Source: Flavobacterium palustre (GTDB taxonomy: Bacteria > Bacteroidota > Bacteroidia > Flavobacteriales > Flavobacteriaceae). From it: DNA of 64,000 nt. The notes under the pieces were generated by a model. The model had not been told where the DNA came from. It ran no database searches and worked only from the letters and a program-made list of their open reading frames with translations. The translations under genes and the position numbers were made by a program. The stretch is taken from assembly GCF_014639535.1 (NCBI RefSeq), contig NZ_BMGA01000003.1, forward strand, positions 372,001 to 436,000, written 5' to 3'. This document shows positions 18,941 through 27,251 of the stretch, piece by piece; positions within the stretch are counted from its first letter, which is position 1; the number at the start of each line of letters is the position of its first letter.

Positions 18941-19120
18941 TGTCCTTAGCTCCCGCAGTCGAGTGTCAAATGTTTGAAGAATGCGTAAAAAGAAAAGAAC
19001 TCGTCCCGAAAGCTTTCGGGACGAGTTCTTATCTTTTAGCATTCGAAAACTAATTTGACCGACGAGGAAGTGTAAGACTTGATTTTTTTGTTTCTTTTTT
19101 GATCAAGCAAAAAAGAAAAT
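18941..19120 (+). repeat. Double-hairpin repeat (family D), copy 1
   Basis: This element of about 175 bp is shared with 24696 and 25704 in the same orientation. Part one is a long imperfect stem: GTCAAATGTTTGAAGAATGCG against GCATTCGAAAACTAATTTGAC, extended outward by CGCAGTCGAG / CGACGAGGAAG. Part two is a hairpin with TTTCTTTTTTG pairing with CAAAAAAGAAA around ATCAAG. In this copy the apex is a perfect palindrome, AAGAACTCGTCCCGAAAG and its complement (about 18998-19033), unlike the other two copies. No ORF. Confidence 0.8.
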
Positions 19121-19136
19121 TATATTTTCTTCATAA

Positions 19137-19156
19137 ATAAACGAACATTCATTTAT
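19137..19156. promoter_or_regulatory. Putative TetR operator
   Basis: ATAAACGAACATTCATTTAT is an imperfect palindrome (arms ATAAA-GAA and TTC-TTTAT) lying just upstream of the -7 box of the TetR gene. Autoregulation is inferred. Confidence 0.55.
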
Positions 19157-19162
19157 AATTTA

Positions 19163-19170
19163 TACTTTTG
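19163..19170 (+). promoter_or_regulatory. -7 element of tetR-MFS operon
   Basis: TACTTTTG lies 18 bases before the ATG at 19189. It overlaps the alternative TTG-type start at 19168, which is therefore rejected. Confidence 0.55.
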
Positions 19171-19188
19171 CTCCGTTATACCAAAACA

Positions 19189-19779
19189 ATGAGAACAAGA
19201 GACAGCAATAAAGAAGAAATCGTCAAACAAAAAGCCATCGAACTACTTGTAGAAAAAGGCATCGAAGGCTTTAGTATGAACCGCCTTGCTAAAGAAAGTA
19301 AAATATCTGTAGCGACTTTGTACATTTATTATTCAGACAAAGACGATTTGGTTCGAAAAATCGGAATCGAAATTGGAAAGAATTTCTTTGATGAGATGGC
19401 TAAAGATTTTTCTCCTGCTATGTCCTTTCGAGAAGGCTTATACAAACAATGGGAAAACCGGATTTATTTTACACAAAACAAACAACTCGAAGCAGCCTGT
19501 TGGGAACTTTTAACCCATTCCAGTTATGGTGAATCCATCTTAGAAGAAAGCTTACAGGAATTCAAGATTATTATGGGAAGTTTTTTCAAAAATGCTATCG
19601 ACAAAAAAGAATTAGTATCTGTATCCAAAGAAGTATTTTGGAGTATCGCTTACGGTCCATTGTACTCCTTGTTGCGCTTTGAAAGAGACGGAAAAAATTT
19701 CAGAGGAGGTCCTTTCAAACTCAACCAAAAAACAACCGACGAAGCATTCGAATTAGTCCTTAAAGCATTAACACCGTAA
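19189..19779 (+). CDS. TetR/AcrR family transcriptional regulator
   Basis: This is a 196-residue repressor-type protein. The N-terminal three-helix DNA-binding domain (about 5-55) includes GFSMNRLAKESKISVATLYIYYSDKDDLV, where the recognition helix is SVATLYIYY. The C-terminal ligand domain has no recognised specificity. The start MRTRDSNKEE at 19189 is chosen over the longer frame because of the -7 box. It is the first gene of a three-gene unit with a 76-residue protein (11-base gap) and an MFS transporter (5-base gap). That suggests it represses the transporter until an effector binds. Confidence 0.9.
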   Translation: MRTRDSNKEEIVKQKAIELLVEKGIEGFSMNRLAKESKISVATLYIYYSDKDDLVRKIGIEIGKNFFDEMAKDFSPAMSFREGLYKQWENRIYFTQNKQLEAACWELLTHSSYGESILEESLQEFKIIMGSFFKNAIDKKELVSVSKEVFWSIAYGPLYSLLRFERDGKNFRGGPFKLNQKTTDEAFELVLKALTP

Positions 19780-19790
19780 AATTTCGACTC

Positions 19791-20021
19791 ATGGAAACTG
19801 ATTTCAACAACATATTAATTTTTGGCACCAATATCAAAACCGAAAATGACAGGCAAATTATAAGCAAGCTATTAAATAGCAATCCCGAAATTGAACAATG
19901 GAATATTGATTTAGAAGATATCGATTCGGTATTGCGAATAGAAAGCAAAAGCCTAAATGCCTCACAAATAATAAAAATGATAACAGAACAGGACTTCAAA
20001 TGTTCTGAATTAACAGAATAA
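19791..20021 (+). CDS. Small conserved-looking protein in tetR-MFS operon
   Basis: This is a 76-residue soluble protein (METDFNNILIFGTNIKTE...). The alternating pattern, beta strand (NNILIFGTNI), helix (DRQIISKLLNSN), strand (IEQWNIDL), helix (ASQIIKMITEQ), resembles a ferredoxin-like, heavy-metal-associated-type fold, but without CxxC. Tight spacing on both sides (11 and 5 bases) shows co-translation with the regulator and the transporter. Function unknown; a ligand sensor or adaptor is conceivable. Confidence 0.75.
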   Translation: METDFNNILIFGTNIKTENDRQIISKLLNSNPEIEQWNIDLEDIDSVLRIESKSLNASQIIKMITEQDFKCSELTE

Positions 20022-20026
20022 GCATA

Positions 20027-21298
20027 ATGGAAAATACCGCTCAACAACCCCCTTCATTTACATCCTATCAAAAATTTGCTGTTTTTATTCTGGCTATCAC
20101 CCAGTTTACAGTAATCTTAGACTTTATGGTGATGTCGCCATTAGGCGATATTTTAATGAAAACTATGCAGTTAAAACCATCTCATTTTGGTTTGGTAGTA
20201 TCAGCTTATGCCTTTAGTGCCGGAATTTCAGGATTGCTGACCGCTGGTTTTGCCGATAAATTCGATAGAAAAAAATTACTGTTATTCTTTTACACCGGAT
20301 TTATTCTGGGAACCATTCTATGCGGAATAGTTACCTCCTATCCTCTTTTGGTCACAGCCAGAATCATCACCGGGTTATTTGGAGGAGTTATCGGCTCCAT
20401 TTCGATGGCCATCGTAACCGATTTATTTTCGATGCAGCAACGTGGTCGCGTAATGGGTTTTATCCAAATGGCTTTTGGCGCAAGCCAGATATTTGGAATT
20501 CCCGTTGGCCTTTACATAGCAACTGCCTGGGACTGGCATGCACCATTTTTAGCAGTAGCCGCATTAGCTGTACTAATTGCTGTTTTGATTGCATTAAAAC
20601 TAAAACCACTTACGGAACATCTTGCCATACAAAAAGAAAATTCGGCATTTCAGCATTTACTTCATACTATTACAAAACGCGAATACCGCATAGGATTTTC
20701 TGCAACCGCCGTCCTTTCTGTTGGTGGATTTATGTTAATGCCTTTTGGTAGTGCCTTTGCCATTAACAATTTAAAAATTACCGAAGAACAACTACCACTT
20801 CTTTTTATGATTGCAGGAATGTCCACTTTAATCATCATGCCATTTATTGGAAAACTAAGTGATAAAATAGACAAATTCAAAATTTTTGCCGCAGCTTCCA
20901 TCTGGACCATCCTGACTGTAGCTGTTTATACTAATTTAAGCGAAACGCCATTTTGGTTAGTAGCACTTATCAATGTTTTAATGATGATGGGAGTTATGAG
21001 CCGAATGGTTCCTTCTACCGCCTTAGTAACCTCAGTTCCTGCTAAAGAAGACCGAGGTGCATTTATGAGTATCAATTCCTCATTACAACAAATTTCAGGA
21101 GGAATTGCCGCTGCTTTTGCCGGAACAATAGTAGTCCAAAAAGACAATTTCAGTCCATTGGAACATTACAACAGTTTAGGATTTATTATCATCGGAATAT
21201 CAGCTTTATCAATTCTTTTATTGAATCGGGTGAACCAACATTTGAAAAAAAATCCGGAGAAAAATTCCAATTCCGTTTTAGCTGTTTCAGAAATCTGA
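20027..21298 (+). CDS. MFS transporter (drug/metabolite efflux type)
   Basis: This is a 423-residue inner-membrane protein with about 12 helices in two six-helix bundles. Helix 1 holds TQFTVILDFMVMSPLGD. The cytoplasmic loop between helices 2 and 3 carries the MFS motif-A variant GFADKFDRKKLLL. The second-half counterpart is GKLSDKIDKFK. The DFMVMSPLG segment in helix 1 is common in the Bcr/AraJ-like efflux clade. Position behind TetR supports a regulated exporter; the substrate cannot be told. The C-terminal 20 residues are polar. Confidence 0.9.
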   Translation: MENTAQQPPSFTSYQKFAVFILAITQFTVILDFMVMSPLGDILMKTMQLKPSHFGLVVSAYAFSAGISGLLTAGFADKFDRKKLLLFFYTGFILGTILCGIVTSYPLLVTARIITGLFGGVIGSISMAIVTDLFSMQQRGRVMGFIQMAFGASQIFGIPVGLYIATAWDWHAPFLAVAALAVLIAVLIALKLKPLTEHLAIQKENSAFQHLLHTITKREYRIGFSATAVLSVGGFMLMPFGSAFAINNLKITEEQLPLLFMIAGMSTLIIMPFIGKLSDKIDKFKIFAAASIWTILTVAVYTNLSETPFWLVALINVLMMMGVMSRMVPSTALVTSVPAKEDRGAFMSINSSLQQISGGIAAAFAGTIVVQKDNFSPLEHYNSLGFIIIGISALSILLLNRVNQHLKKNPEKNSNSVLAVSEI

Positions 21299-21396
21299 TT
21301 AGCGTAAAAACCGACAAAATATTAAACATAAATTAACAGCTGTTCAGTTGGCTTTTTTGTACTAATAATTGACCTTTGCATTTCAAACATCTTAAA

Positions 21397-23778
21397 ATGA
21401 TTACAAAAAAAATAAATTTTCTTTTTGTCTTACTGTTGATTAGCATGACTGCTTTTGCACAGCAAAAATTCACCCTGAGCGGAATTATTACCGATGCTAA
21501 AAACAACGAAACTCTGATAGGTGTCAATCTTTATTTTCCAGATTTAAAAATTGGAACTACCACTAACGAATACGGATTTTATTCGATAAGTGTCCCTCAG
21601 GGAAATCAGAATTTAATCATCAGTTATTTAGGTTACCAAAACATCCAACAAAGCATTTCGCTGACCAAAAACAGCAAAATGAATTGGGCACTTACCGAAA
21701 ATGGCGAAATGTTAAATGAGGTAATTATTAGCACTAATCAAGGGCAGACAAATACCCGAACTCCCGAAATGAGTGTGAACAAATTATCGATGGCTACCAT
21801 CAAAAAAATGCCGGTTGTTTTAGGAGAAGTCGATGTGATAAAATCCATTTTATTGTTGCCCGGAGTCACAAATGCCGGAGAAGGCGCTTCAGGATTCAAT
21901 GTTCGCGGTGGTGGTGCCGACCAAAATTTAATTCTTCTGGACGAGGCTACCATTTACAATTCTTCGCATGTTTTTGGTTTTTTCTCCGTTTTTAATCCCG
22001 ATGCTATTAAAGATTTAAAATTGTATAAAGGCGGAATTCCTGCCCGTTTTGGAGGAAGAGCGTCATCGGTTTTAGATATTTATCAAAAAGACGGAAACAG
22101 CAATGATTTTCACATGAATGGAGGAATTGGCCTGATTTCAAGCCGACTTCTTGCCGAAGGTCCAATTGTTAAAGACCGTGGTTCTTTTTTAATTGGCGGA
22201 AGAGCTTCTTATGCGCATTTATTTTTAAAATTATCCGAAGAACAAAAAAACAACTCCGCTTATTTTTATGACCTTAACACTAAACTGAACTACAAAATCA
22301 ACGACAACAATAATATTTATTTATCGGGTTATTTTGGTCGTGACGTTTTTGCCATCAATAAAAGTTTCAGTAATATTTATGGAAATTCCACTTTAAACCT
22401 GCGTTGGAATCATTTATTTTCTGATAAATTATTCTCGAATCTTTCATTTATTTACAGCGATTACTATTACGGATTAGACTTAGACTTCATCGGTTTTAAA
22501 TGGGATTCCGGAATTAAAAACTACAATATCAAATATGATTTCAAGAATTATATTTCTGATAATTTCAAATTAAACTATGGAGCCAACGCTATTTATTACA
22601 ATTTCAATCCCGGAACGATCAAACCTTCAAGCGCAGAATCAGGAATCAATCCTGACCAATTGGACCGAAAATATGCTTTTGAACCTTCACTCTATATTGA
22701 AGCCGAAAACAAACTAACCAAAAAACTGAGTCTGTCTTATGGACTGCGTTACAGCATGTTTTATCGTTTAGGAAATTCAGCCATTAACCTGTATGAAAAT
22801 AACAATCCGGTGATTTTCAATTCTGATTTTCAGATTTACGAAAAAGCAACTCCAATAGGACAAAAAAATTATGGCAAAAACAAAACCATAAAAAGTTTTG
22901 ACAATTTTGAACCAAGATTTTCAGTTTCTTACCAACTAAAAGAAAATCAGGCTATCAAAGCCAGTTACAACCGAATGGTACAATACCTGCAATTAATTTC
23001 CAACACCGCCTCGCCTACTCCATTAGACATTTGGATGCCTAGTGATACCTACATTAAACCACAAATTGCCGACCAGGTTGCTATTGGTTATTTTAAAAAC
23101 ATTCGAAATGGCGATTATTCTCTGGAAATTGAAAGTTTTTATAAGAAAATTCAAAATCGTATCGATTACATTGATGGTGCCGATTTGATTGCTAATAATG
23201 CTATTGAACAGGTTATTCTCAACGGCAGAATGCGCTCTTATGGTTTAGAGTTGCTATTTAAGAAAAATGAAGGTCGATTAAACGGCTGGATTTCATACAC
23301 TTTGTCAAAATCAGAGCAGCAAACCCCGGGCAGAACTCCAGACGAAATAGGAATTAATTATGGAAAATGGTATAATTCGGCTTACGACAAAACCCATAAT
23401 TTAGCCATTACTTCAGCTTATAAACTGAATGAGAAATGGGACTTTGGAGCTAATTTTGCGCTACAATCAGGACAACCGGTAACCTTCCCTGATGGCGGAT
23501 ACCAATACGGAGATGTATTTGTGCCAAGCTACGGTTTGCGAAACCAAAATCGCTTACCTGCTTATCACCACTTAGACATTTCGGCTACTTTAACGCCTGC
23601 CAAAAACAAAGACCGAAACTGGAAAGGAGAATGGGTTTTCAGTATTTACAATTTGTACAATCGTCAGAATGCCGCTTCAATTACTTTTAGACAAAATATA
23701 GATACAGCAGTAAATGAAGCCGTAAAAACATCCATTTTTGGGATAGTTCCTGCGGTGAGTTATAATTTTAAATTCTAA
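21397..23778 (+). CDS. TonB-dependent receptor with carboxypeptidase-like N-domain
   Basis: This is a 793-residue outer-membrane receptor. ATG 21397 (MITKKINFLF...) gives a clean signal peptide to about residue 22 (AFAQQ). Residues 25-105 are a CarboxypepD_reg-like domain (LSGIITDAKNNETLIGVNLYFP). A TonB plug with FNVRGGGADQNLILLDEATIYN follows, then a 22-strand-type barrel to the C-terminus (FGIVPAVSYNFKF). It is not SusC-like in length and has no SusD partner. The next gene, 25 bases on, is a DUF4249 lipoprotein. Receptor-DUF4249 pairs are frequent in Bacteroidota and likely import an unidentified ligand. The upstream GACCTTTG is only a near match to a -7 box. Confidence 0.92.
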   Translation: MITKKINFLFVLLLISMTAFAQQKFTLSGIITDAKNNETLIGVNLYFPDLKIGTTTNEYGFYSISVPQGNQNLIISYLGYQNIQQSISLTKNSKMNWALTENGEMLNEVIISTNQGQTNTRTPEMSVNKLSMATIKKMPVVLGEVDVIKSILLLPGVTNAGEGASGFNVRGGGADQNLILLDEATIYNSSHVFGFFSVFNPDAIKDLKLYKGGIPARFGGRASSVLDIYQKDGNSNDFHMNGGIGLISSRLLAEGPIVKDRGSFLIGGRASYAHLFLKLSEEQKNNSAYFYDLNTKLNYKINDNNNIYLSGYFGRDVFAINKSFSNIYGNSTLNLRWNHLFSDKLFSNLSFIYSDYYYGLDLDFIGFKWDSGIKNYNIKYDFKNYISDNFKLNYGANAIYYNFNPGTIKPSSAESGINPDQLDRKYAFEPSLYIEAENKLTKKLSLSYGLRYSMFYRLGNSAINLYENNNPVIFNSDFQIYEKATPIGQKNYGKNKTIKSFDNFEPRFSVSYQLKENQAIKASYNRMVQYLQLISNTASPTPLDIWMPSDTYIKPQIADQVAIGYFKNIRNGDYSLEIESFYKKIQNRIDYIDGADLIANNAIEQVILNGRMRSYGLELLFKKNEGRLNGWISYTLSKSEQQTPGRTPDEIGINYGKWYNSAYDKTHNLAITSAYKLNEKWDFGANFALQSGQPVTFPDGGYQYGDVFVPSYGLRNQNRLPAYHHLDISATLTPAKNKDRNWKGEWVFSIYNLYNRQNAASITFRQNIDTAVNEAVKTSIFGIVPAVSYNFKF

Positions 23779-23803
23779 AAATTTACTTTCGAAAAAAGAT
23801 ATT

Positions 23804-24625
23804 ATGAAAAAGATACTATTCCCCCTTTTACTAGCCTTCATCAGCCTTTTTAGCAGCTGTGAAGAGGTAGTCAACATCGACTTAGATACAGCTCCGCCCC
23901 GATTAGTTGTAGAGGCTTCGATAATTTGGATTAAAGGTAGTTCAGGCAATGCCCAAAAAATTAAATTAACCACCACTACCGGTTATTACGATACCGAAAT
24001 TCCTGTTGTAACCGGAGCAAATGTTACTGTAACCAACAGTGATAACGTGGTTTTCAATTTCGTAGAAATTCCGGAAACGGGAGAGTATGCCTGTACTAAT
24101 TTTGTACCCGAAATTGGCGAAAATTATACTATGACCATTATCCACAATGGTGAAACCTACACCGCAAACGAAACATTTCAATCACTGGCTCCCATCACCA
24201 GAATTGAACAAAACAACGAAGGCGGTTTTACAGGGAATGAAATCGAAATTAAAGCCTATTTTGACGATCCTGCCGGCGAAGACAACTATTACCTTTACAA
24301 ATACCAATATTCTAACGAAACAACTGTAAGTTACAATGTTGACGACGATCGTTTTTTTCAGGGAAACGAGTTTTTTAGCCGTTCACAAAATGATGATTTA
24401 AAAAAAGGAGATGTGATTGATTTGACCCACTTTGGAGCGTCTAAACAATATTACAATTACATGAACATTCTAATTGGAATTGTGGGATCTAATTCCGGCA
24501 GTCCTTTTCAGACGCCTCCTGCCACCGTAAGAGGAAACGTCAAAAACATTACAAATCCTCAAAATTATGCTTTGGGTTATTTTGCCCTCGGTGAAACCGA
24601 TATGCGTCGTTATGTTGTGCAATAA
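23804..24625 (+). CDS. DUF4249 family lipoprotein, partner of TonB receptor
   Basis: This is a 273-residue lipoprotein. The signal peptide MKKILFPLLLAFISLFSSC ends with the lipobox Cys19. The family pattern CEEVVNIDLDTAPPRLVVEASI at 19-40, then GANVTVTNSDNVVFNF and YACTNFVPEIGENYTMTI, is that of DUF4249, an immunoglobulin-like beta-rich surface protein. It is encoded 25 bases after a TonB-dependent receptor, the usual setting of the family, so it may cap the receptor or bind its ligand. No terminator is evident; the family D repeat follows. Confidence 0.9.
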   Translation: MKKILFPLLLAFISLFSSCEEVVNIDLDTAPPRLVVEASIIWIKGSSGNAQKIKLTTTTGYYDTEIPVVTGANVTVTNSDNVVFNFVEIPETGEYACTNFVPEIGENYTMTIIHNGETYTANETFQSLAPITRIEQNNEGGFTGNEIEIKAYFDDPAGEDNYYLYKYQYSNETTVSYNVDDDRFFQGNEFFSRSQNDDLKKGDVIDLTHFGASKQYYNYMNILIGIVGSNSGSPFQTPPATVRGNVKNITNPQNYALGYFALGETDMRRYVVQ

Positions 24626-24695
24626 ATTTTTAGAAAAAAATATTTGTTTTTTGCAATCTAATTACAAAACAAGTGGTGTTATTCAAGAGATTCAA

Positions 24696-24864
24696 TGTCC
24701 TTAACTTCCGCAGATGAGTGTCAAATGTTTGAAGAATACGTAGAAAGAAAAGCTGTTTGAGCGTAGCGAGTTCTTTTCTTTCAGTATTCGAAAACTAATT
24801 TGACCGTCGAGGAAGTGTAAGACTTGATTTTTTTGTTTCTTTTTTGATCAAGCAAAAAAGAAAA
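24696..24864 (+). repeat. Double-hairpin repeat (family D), copy 2
   Basis: Same organisation and orientation as 18941-19120. The apex here reads AAGCTGTTTGAGCGTAGCGAG then TTCTTTTC, and the flanking AGAAAAG/CTTTTCT pair. The second hairpin (TTTCTTTTTTG / CAAAAAAGAAA) is identical. It lies 76 bases before the thiamine pyrophosphokinase start. Confidence 0.8.
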
Positions 24865-24912
24865 GTAAACAAACCTTAAATCCAAGCCCAAAAACATTCA
24901 AAAACAAATAGC

Positions 24913-24920
24913 TATATTTG
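24913..24920 (+). promoter_or_regulatory. -7 element of thiamine pyrophosphokinase promoter
   Basis: TATATTTG, 20 bases before the TTG start codon. Confidence 0.5.
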
Positions 24921-24940
24921 CTAACTAAAAAACTACAACT

Positions 24941-25603
24941 TTGTCATCACATCACATTGTTCGCGACGATCAGGAACCCGCTTTAATTATTGCCAACGGC
25001 GCTGCTTGTAACCCGGAATTATTAGGGCAATTACTCGAATGGTCACCACTGGTAATTGTATTGGATTCCGCCATTGAACGCGTAATGGAACTCGATATCA
25101 AAGTTGATGTTTTGCTTGGAGATTTCGACAGGGACTTTGACCCTTATTATTACAAAGAAAAACAATATCCGCTGGAAATTGTCCACACCCACGATCAGGA
25201 CAAAACCGATTTAGAAAAAGCATTCGATTACCTTATCGAAAGAAATATTCCCGCGGCAAATGTGGTTTGGGCAACCGGAAGAAGAGCCGATCACACCATC
25301 ACCAATCTGACGAATATTGTTCGTTATCGCGACAAACTGAAAATTGTAATTCTGGACGACCATTCAAAAGTTTTTTTGTTACCCAAAAGATTCGAAAAAT
25401 GGTACACTGCCAATACGCCTATTTCGCTAATCCCGGTAGGTCACGTCAGCGGAATTCATTCCGAAAATCTATTCTATCCATTACAGGACGACAGCCTGAC
25501 TATTGGCTACCGCACCGGAAGCAGCAATCATGTTGCTCAGGACGGATTGGTCGTAATTGAACACCTTGAAGGCGATTTATTATTGATGGAATGTATGGAT
25601 TAA
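24941..25603 (+). CDS. Thiamine pyrophosphokinase
   Basis: This enzyme makes thiamine diphosphate from thiamine and ATP. The 220 residues carry the family motifs: VVDVLLGDFDRDFD-type nucleotide/metal loop (about 53-62), HDQDKTDLEKAFDYL (about 86-100), WATGRRADHTITNLTNI (about 109-125) and the C-terminal thiamine-binding GYRTGSSNHV. Translation has to begin at TTG 24941, because the frame is closed upstream by a stop at 24926 and the first in-frame Met is far inside the domain. The gene is bracketed by two copies of the family D repeat. No thiamine riboswitch is seen upstream. Confidence 0.93.
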   Translation: MSSHHIVRDDQEPALIIANGAACNPELLGQLLEWSPLVIVLDSAIERVMELDIKVDVLLGDFDRDFDPYYYKEKQYPLEIVHTHDQDKTDLEKAFDYLIERNIPAANVVWATGRRADHTITNLTNIVRYRDKLKIVILDDHSKVFLLPKRFEKWYTANTPISLIPVGHVSGIHSENLFYPLQDDSLTIGYRTGSSNHVAQDGLVVIEHLEGDLLLMECMD

Positions 25604-25703
25604 TTTGTCCAATTAATTAAGACAACCGATCGGTAAAATTACCCAAAACATTATCTTAAACATTATTTTTTGTAAAAATATCATTATTTTATCAAGATTC
25701 TAT

Positions 25704-25872
25704 TGTCCTTAGCTTTCGCAGTCGAGCGTCAAATGTTTGAAGAATACGCAAAAAGAAAAGCTGTCTGAGCGTAGCGAGTTCTTTTCTTTTAGTATTCGAA
25801 AACTAATTTGACCGACGAGAAAGCGCAAGACTTGATTTTTTTGTTTCTTTTTTGATCAAGCAAAAAAGAAAA
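25704..25872 (+). repeat. Double-hairpin repeat (family D), copy 3
   Basis: Nearly identical to copy 2 (apex GAGCGTAGCGAG). Paired changes in the outer stem (CTTTCGCAGTCGAGCGTC against GACCGACGAGAAAGCGC) keep the helix. It lies in the 392-base gap between thiamine pyrophosphokinase and rlmF. Confidence 0.8.
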
Positions 25873-25965
25873 TCATAATTTCTTTAACCTGCTTTGTAAA
25901 AAAAACTTAACCCCTAATTCACTATAAAATAACCATTTGTAAATAGCAAACCCATTTTAATTAAC

Positions 25966-25973
25966 TACCTTTG
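25966..25973 (+). promoter_or_regulatory. -7 element of rlmF promoter
   Basis: TACCTTTG, 22 bases before the ATG. A TTTG at 25936 is too far upstream for a standard -33 box. Confidence 0.5.
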
Positions 25974-25995
25974 CAGCGAAATTAAAAACACAATA

Positions 25996-26976
25996 ATGTC
26001 CAAAACAGTTACGGAAAAGATTAGTTTACATCCCAGAAACCAACACCGATTGCGCTATGATTTTAAATTGCTGATCGAAAAATGTTCTGAGTTAAAATCT
26101 TTTGTTTTCATTAACGAACACCATCCCGACACTTCGGGACAAACAATCGATTTTAGTAATCCGCAAGCTGTAAAAACTTTAAACAAGGCATTATTAACTA
26201 CTTATTACGACATTCAAGACTGGGATATCCCACAAAATTACCTTTGCCCGCCTATTCCCGGCAGAGCAGATTACATTCATAACATTGCCGATTTATTAGC
26301 CGAAAGTAACAACGGAATTATCCCAACCGGAATCGAAGTTGAAGGTCTGGATATTGGTGTGGGTGCCAATTGTATTTATCCAATCATCGGAAATTCGGTT
26401 TATGACTGGAGCTTTGTGGGTACTGATATCGACGAAAAAGCCCTGAACAATTGCAGTGAAATCATCAAAGCCAATCCAAAATTGATCGATGCCATTAGTT
26501 TACAGCAACAAGTAGAATCCCGATTTATTTTTAAAAATATCATCACCCCCGAAGACAAATTTGCTTTCACTATTTGCAATCCTCCTTTTCACAAATCGGC
26601 TGAAGAAGCCGGAAAAGGAAGCCTTCGAAAAGTAAATAATTTGCAGGACAAAAAAGTTACCAAAGCCATTTTAAACTTTGGTGGTCAAAATACCGAATTG
26701 TGGTGCGAAGGCGGCGAACTGGCTTTTATTACCCAAATGATTTACGAAAGTGCCAAATACCCAATGCAATGCCTGTGGTTTACTACTTTGGTTTCTAAAC
26801 AATCCCATCTTAAAAGCCTTTACAAAACTCTAAACAAGGTCAACGCTGCCGATATCAAAACCATTGACATGGCACAAGGTCAAAAAACCAGCCGAATTCT
26901 GGCCTGGACTTTTTTGAGTAATGCTCAAAGGAAAAACTGGAAGTTTGAAATACAGCCAGCAAATACCCGATTTTAG
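25996..26976 (+). CDS. rlmF: 23S rRNA (adenine-1618-N6)-methyltransferase
   Basis: This SAM-dependent enzyme methylates A1618 of 23S rRNA. The 326 residues include the family N-terminus LHPRNQHRLRYDF (about 11-23), TIDFSNPQAVKTLNKALL, WDIPQNYLCPPIPGRADYIHNIADLL (about 75-100), the SAM site GLDIGVGANCIYPI and the N6-adenine catalytic motif TICNPPFHKS (about 193-202). A conserved late segment MAQGQKTSRILAWTF is present. Monocistronic. Confidence 0.96.
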   Translation: MSKTVTEKISLHPRNQHRLRYDFKLLIEKCSELKSFVFINEHHPDTSGQTIDFSNPQAVKTLNKALLTTYYDIQDWDIPQNYLCPPIPGRADYIHNIADLLAESNNGIIPTGIEVEGLDIGVGANCIYPIIGNSVYDWSFVGTDIDEKALNNCSEIIKANPKLIDAISLQQQVESRFIFKNIITPEDKFAFTICNPPFHKSAEEAGKGSLRKVNNLQDKKVTKAILNFGGQNTELWCEGGELAFITQMIYESAKYPMQCLWFTTLVSKQSHLKSLYKTLNKVNAADIKTIDMAQGQKTSRILAWTFLSNAQRKNWKFEIQPANTRF

Positions 26977-27099
26977 ATTCTGATCTTAGACAATTGTAAT
27001 TCACTAATAAAATCCATCCTCTTTATTTAAAAACTGAATACCCCATTATATCAGTAGGATTCGTATAGCCGATTAATTGTTTTTAAAACTATTTTATTT

Positions 27100-27195
27100 A
27101 TTAATCTTTTTAAATATAAAAAAAAGCAAAAAACCTTGCCTTTACTTTCTTTTATTTTCTTTTTTCTTTTATTATTTTCTTTTATTTACAAAAAT
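27100..27195. other. Pyrimidine-rich tract upstream of DUF1593 gene
   Basis: A stretch of TTTTC/TTTTA units (about 27139-27185) lies in the 275-base gap. The only possible -7-like box is TATCTTAG near 27208. Function unknown. Confidence 0.35.
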
Positions 27196-27251
27196 AAGCT
27201 ATCTTAGCTAGCCTAATTTCTTAACGAAATAAGATTATTAATTAGAAAACT

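Noticed and set aside
20320-20751. 143-codon ORF in another frame of the MFS gene
   Set aside because: Out-of-frame shadow with Cys/His/Arg-rich unnatural composition.
24866-24940. Thiamine diphosphate riboswitch before thiamine pyrophosphokinase
   Set aside because: No CUGAGA/thi-box core seen, and the space between the -7 box and start is only about 20 bases.
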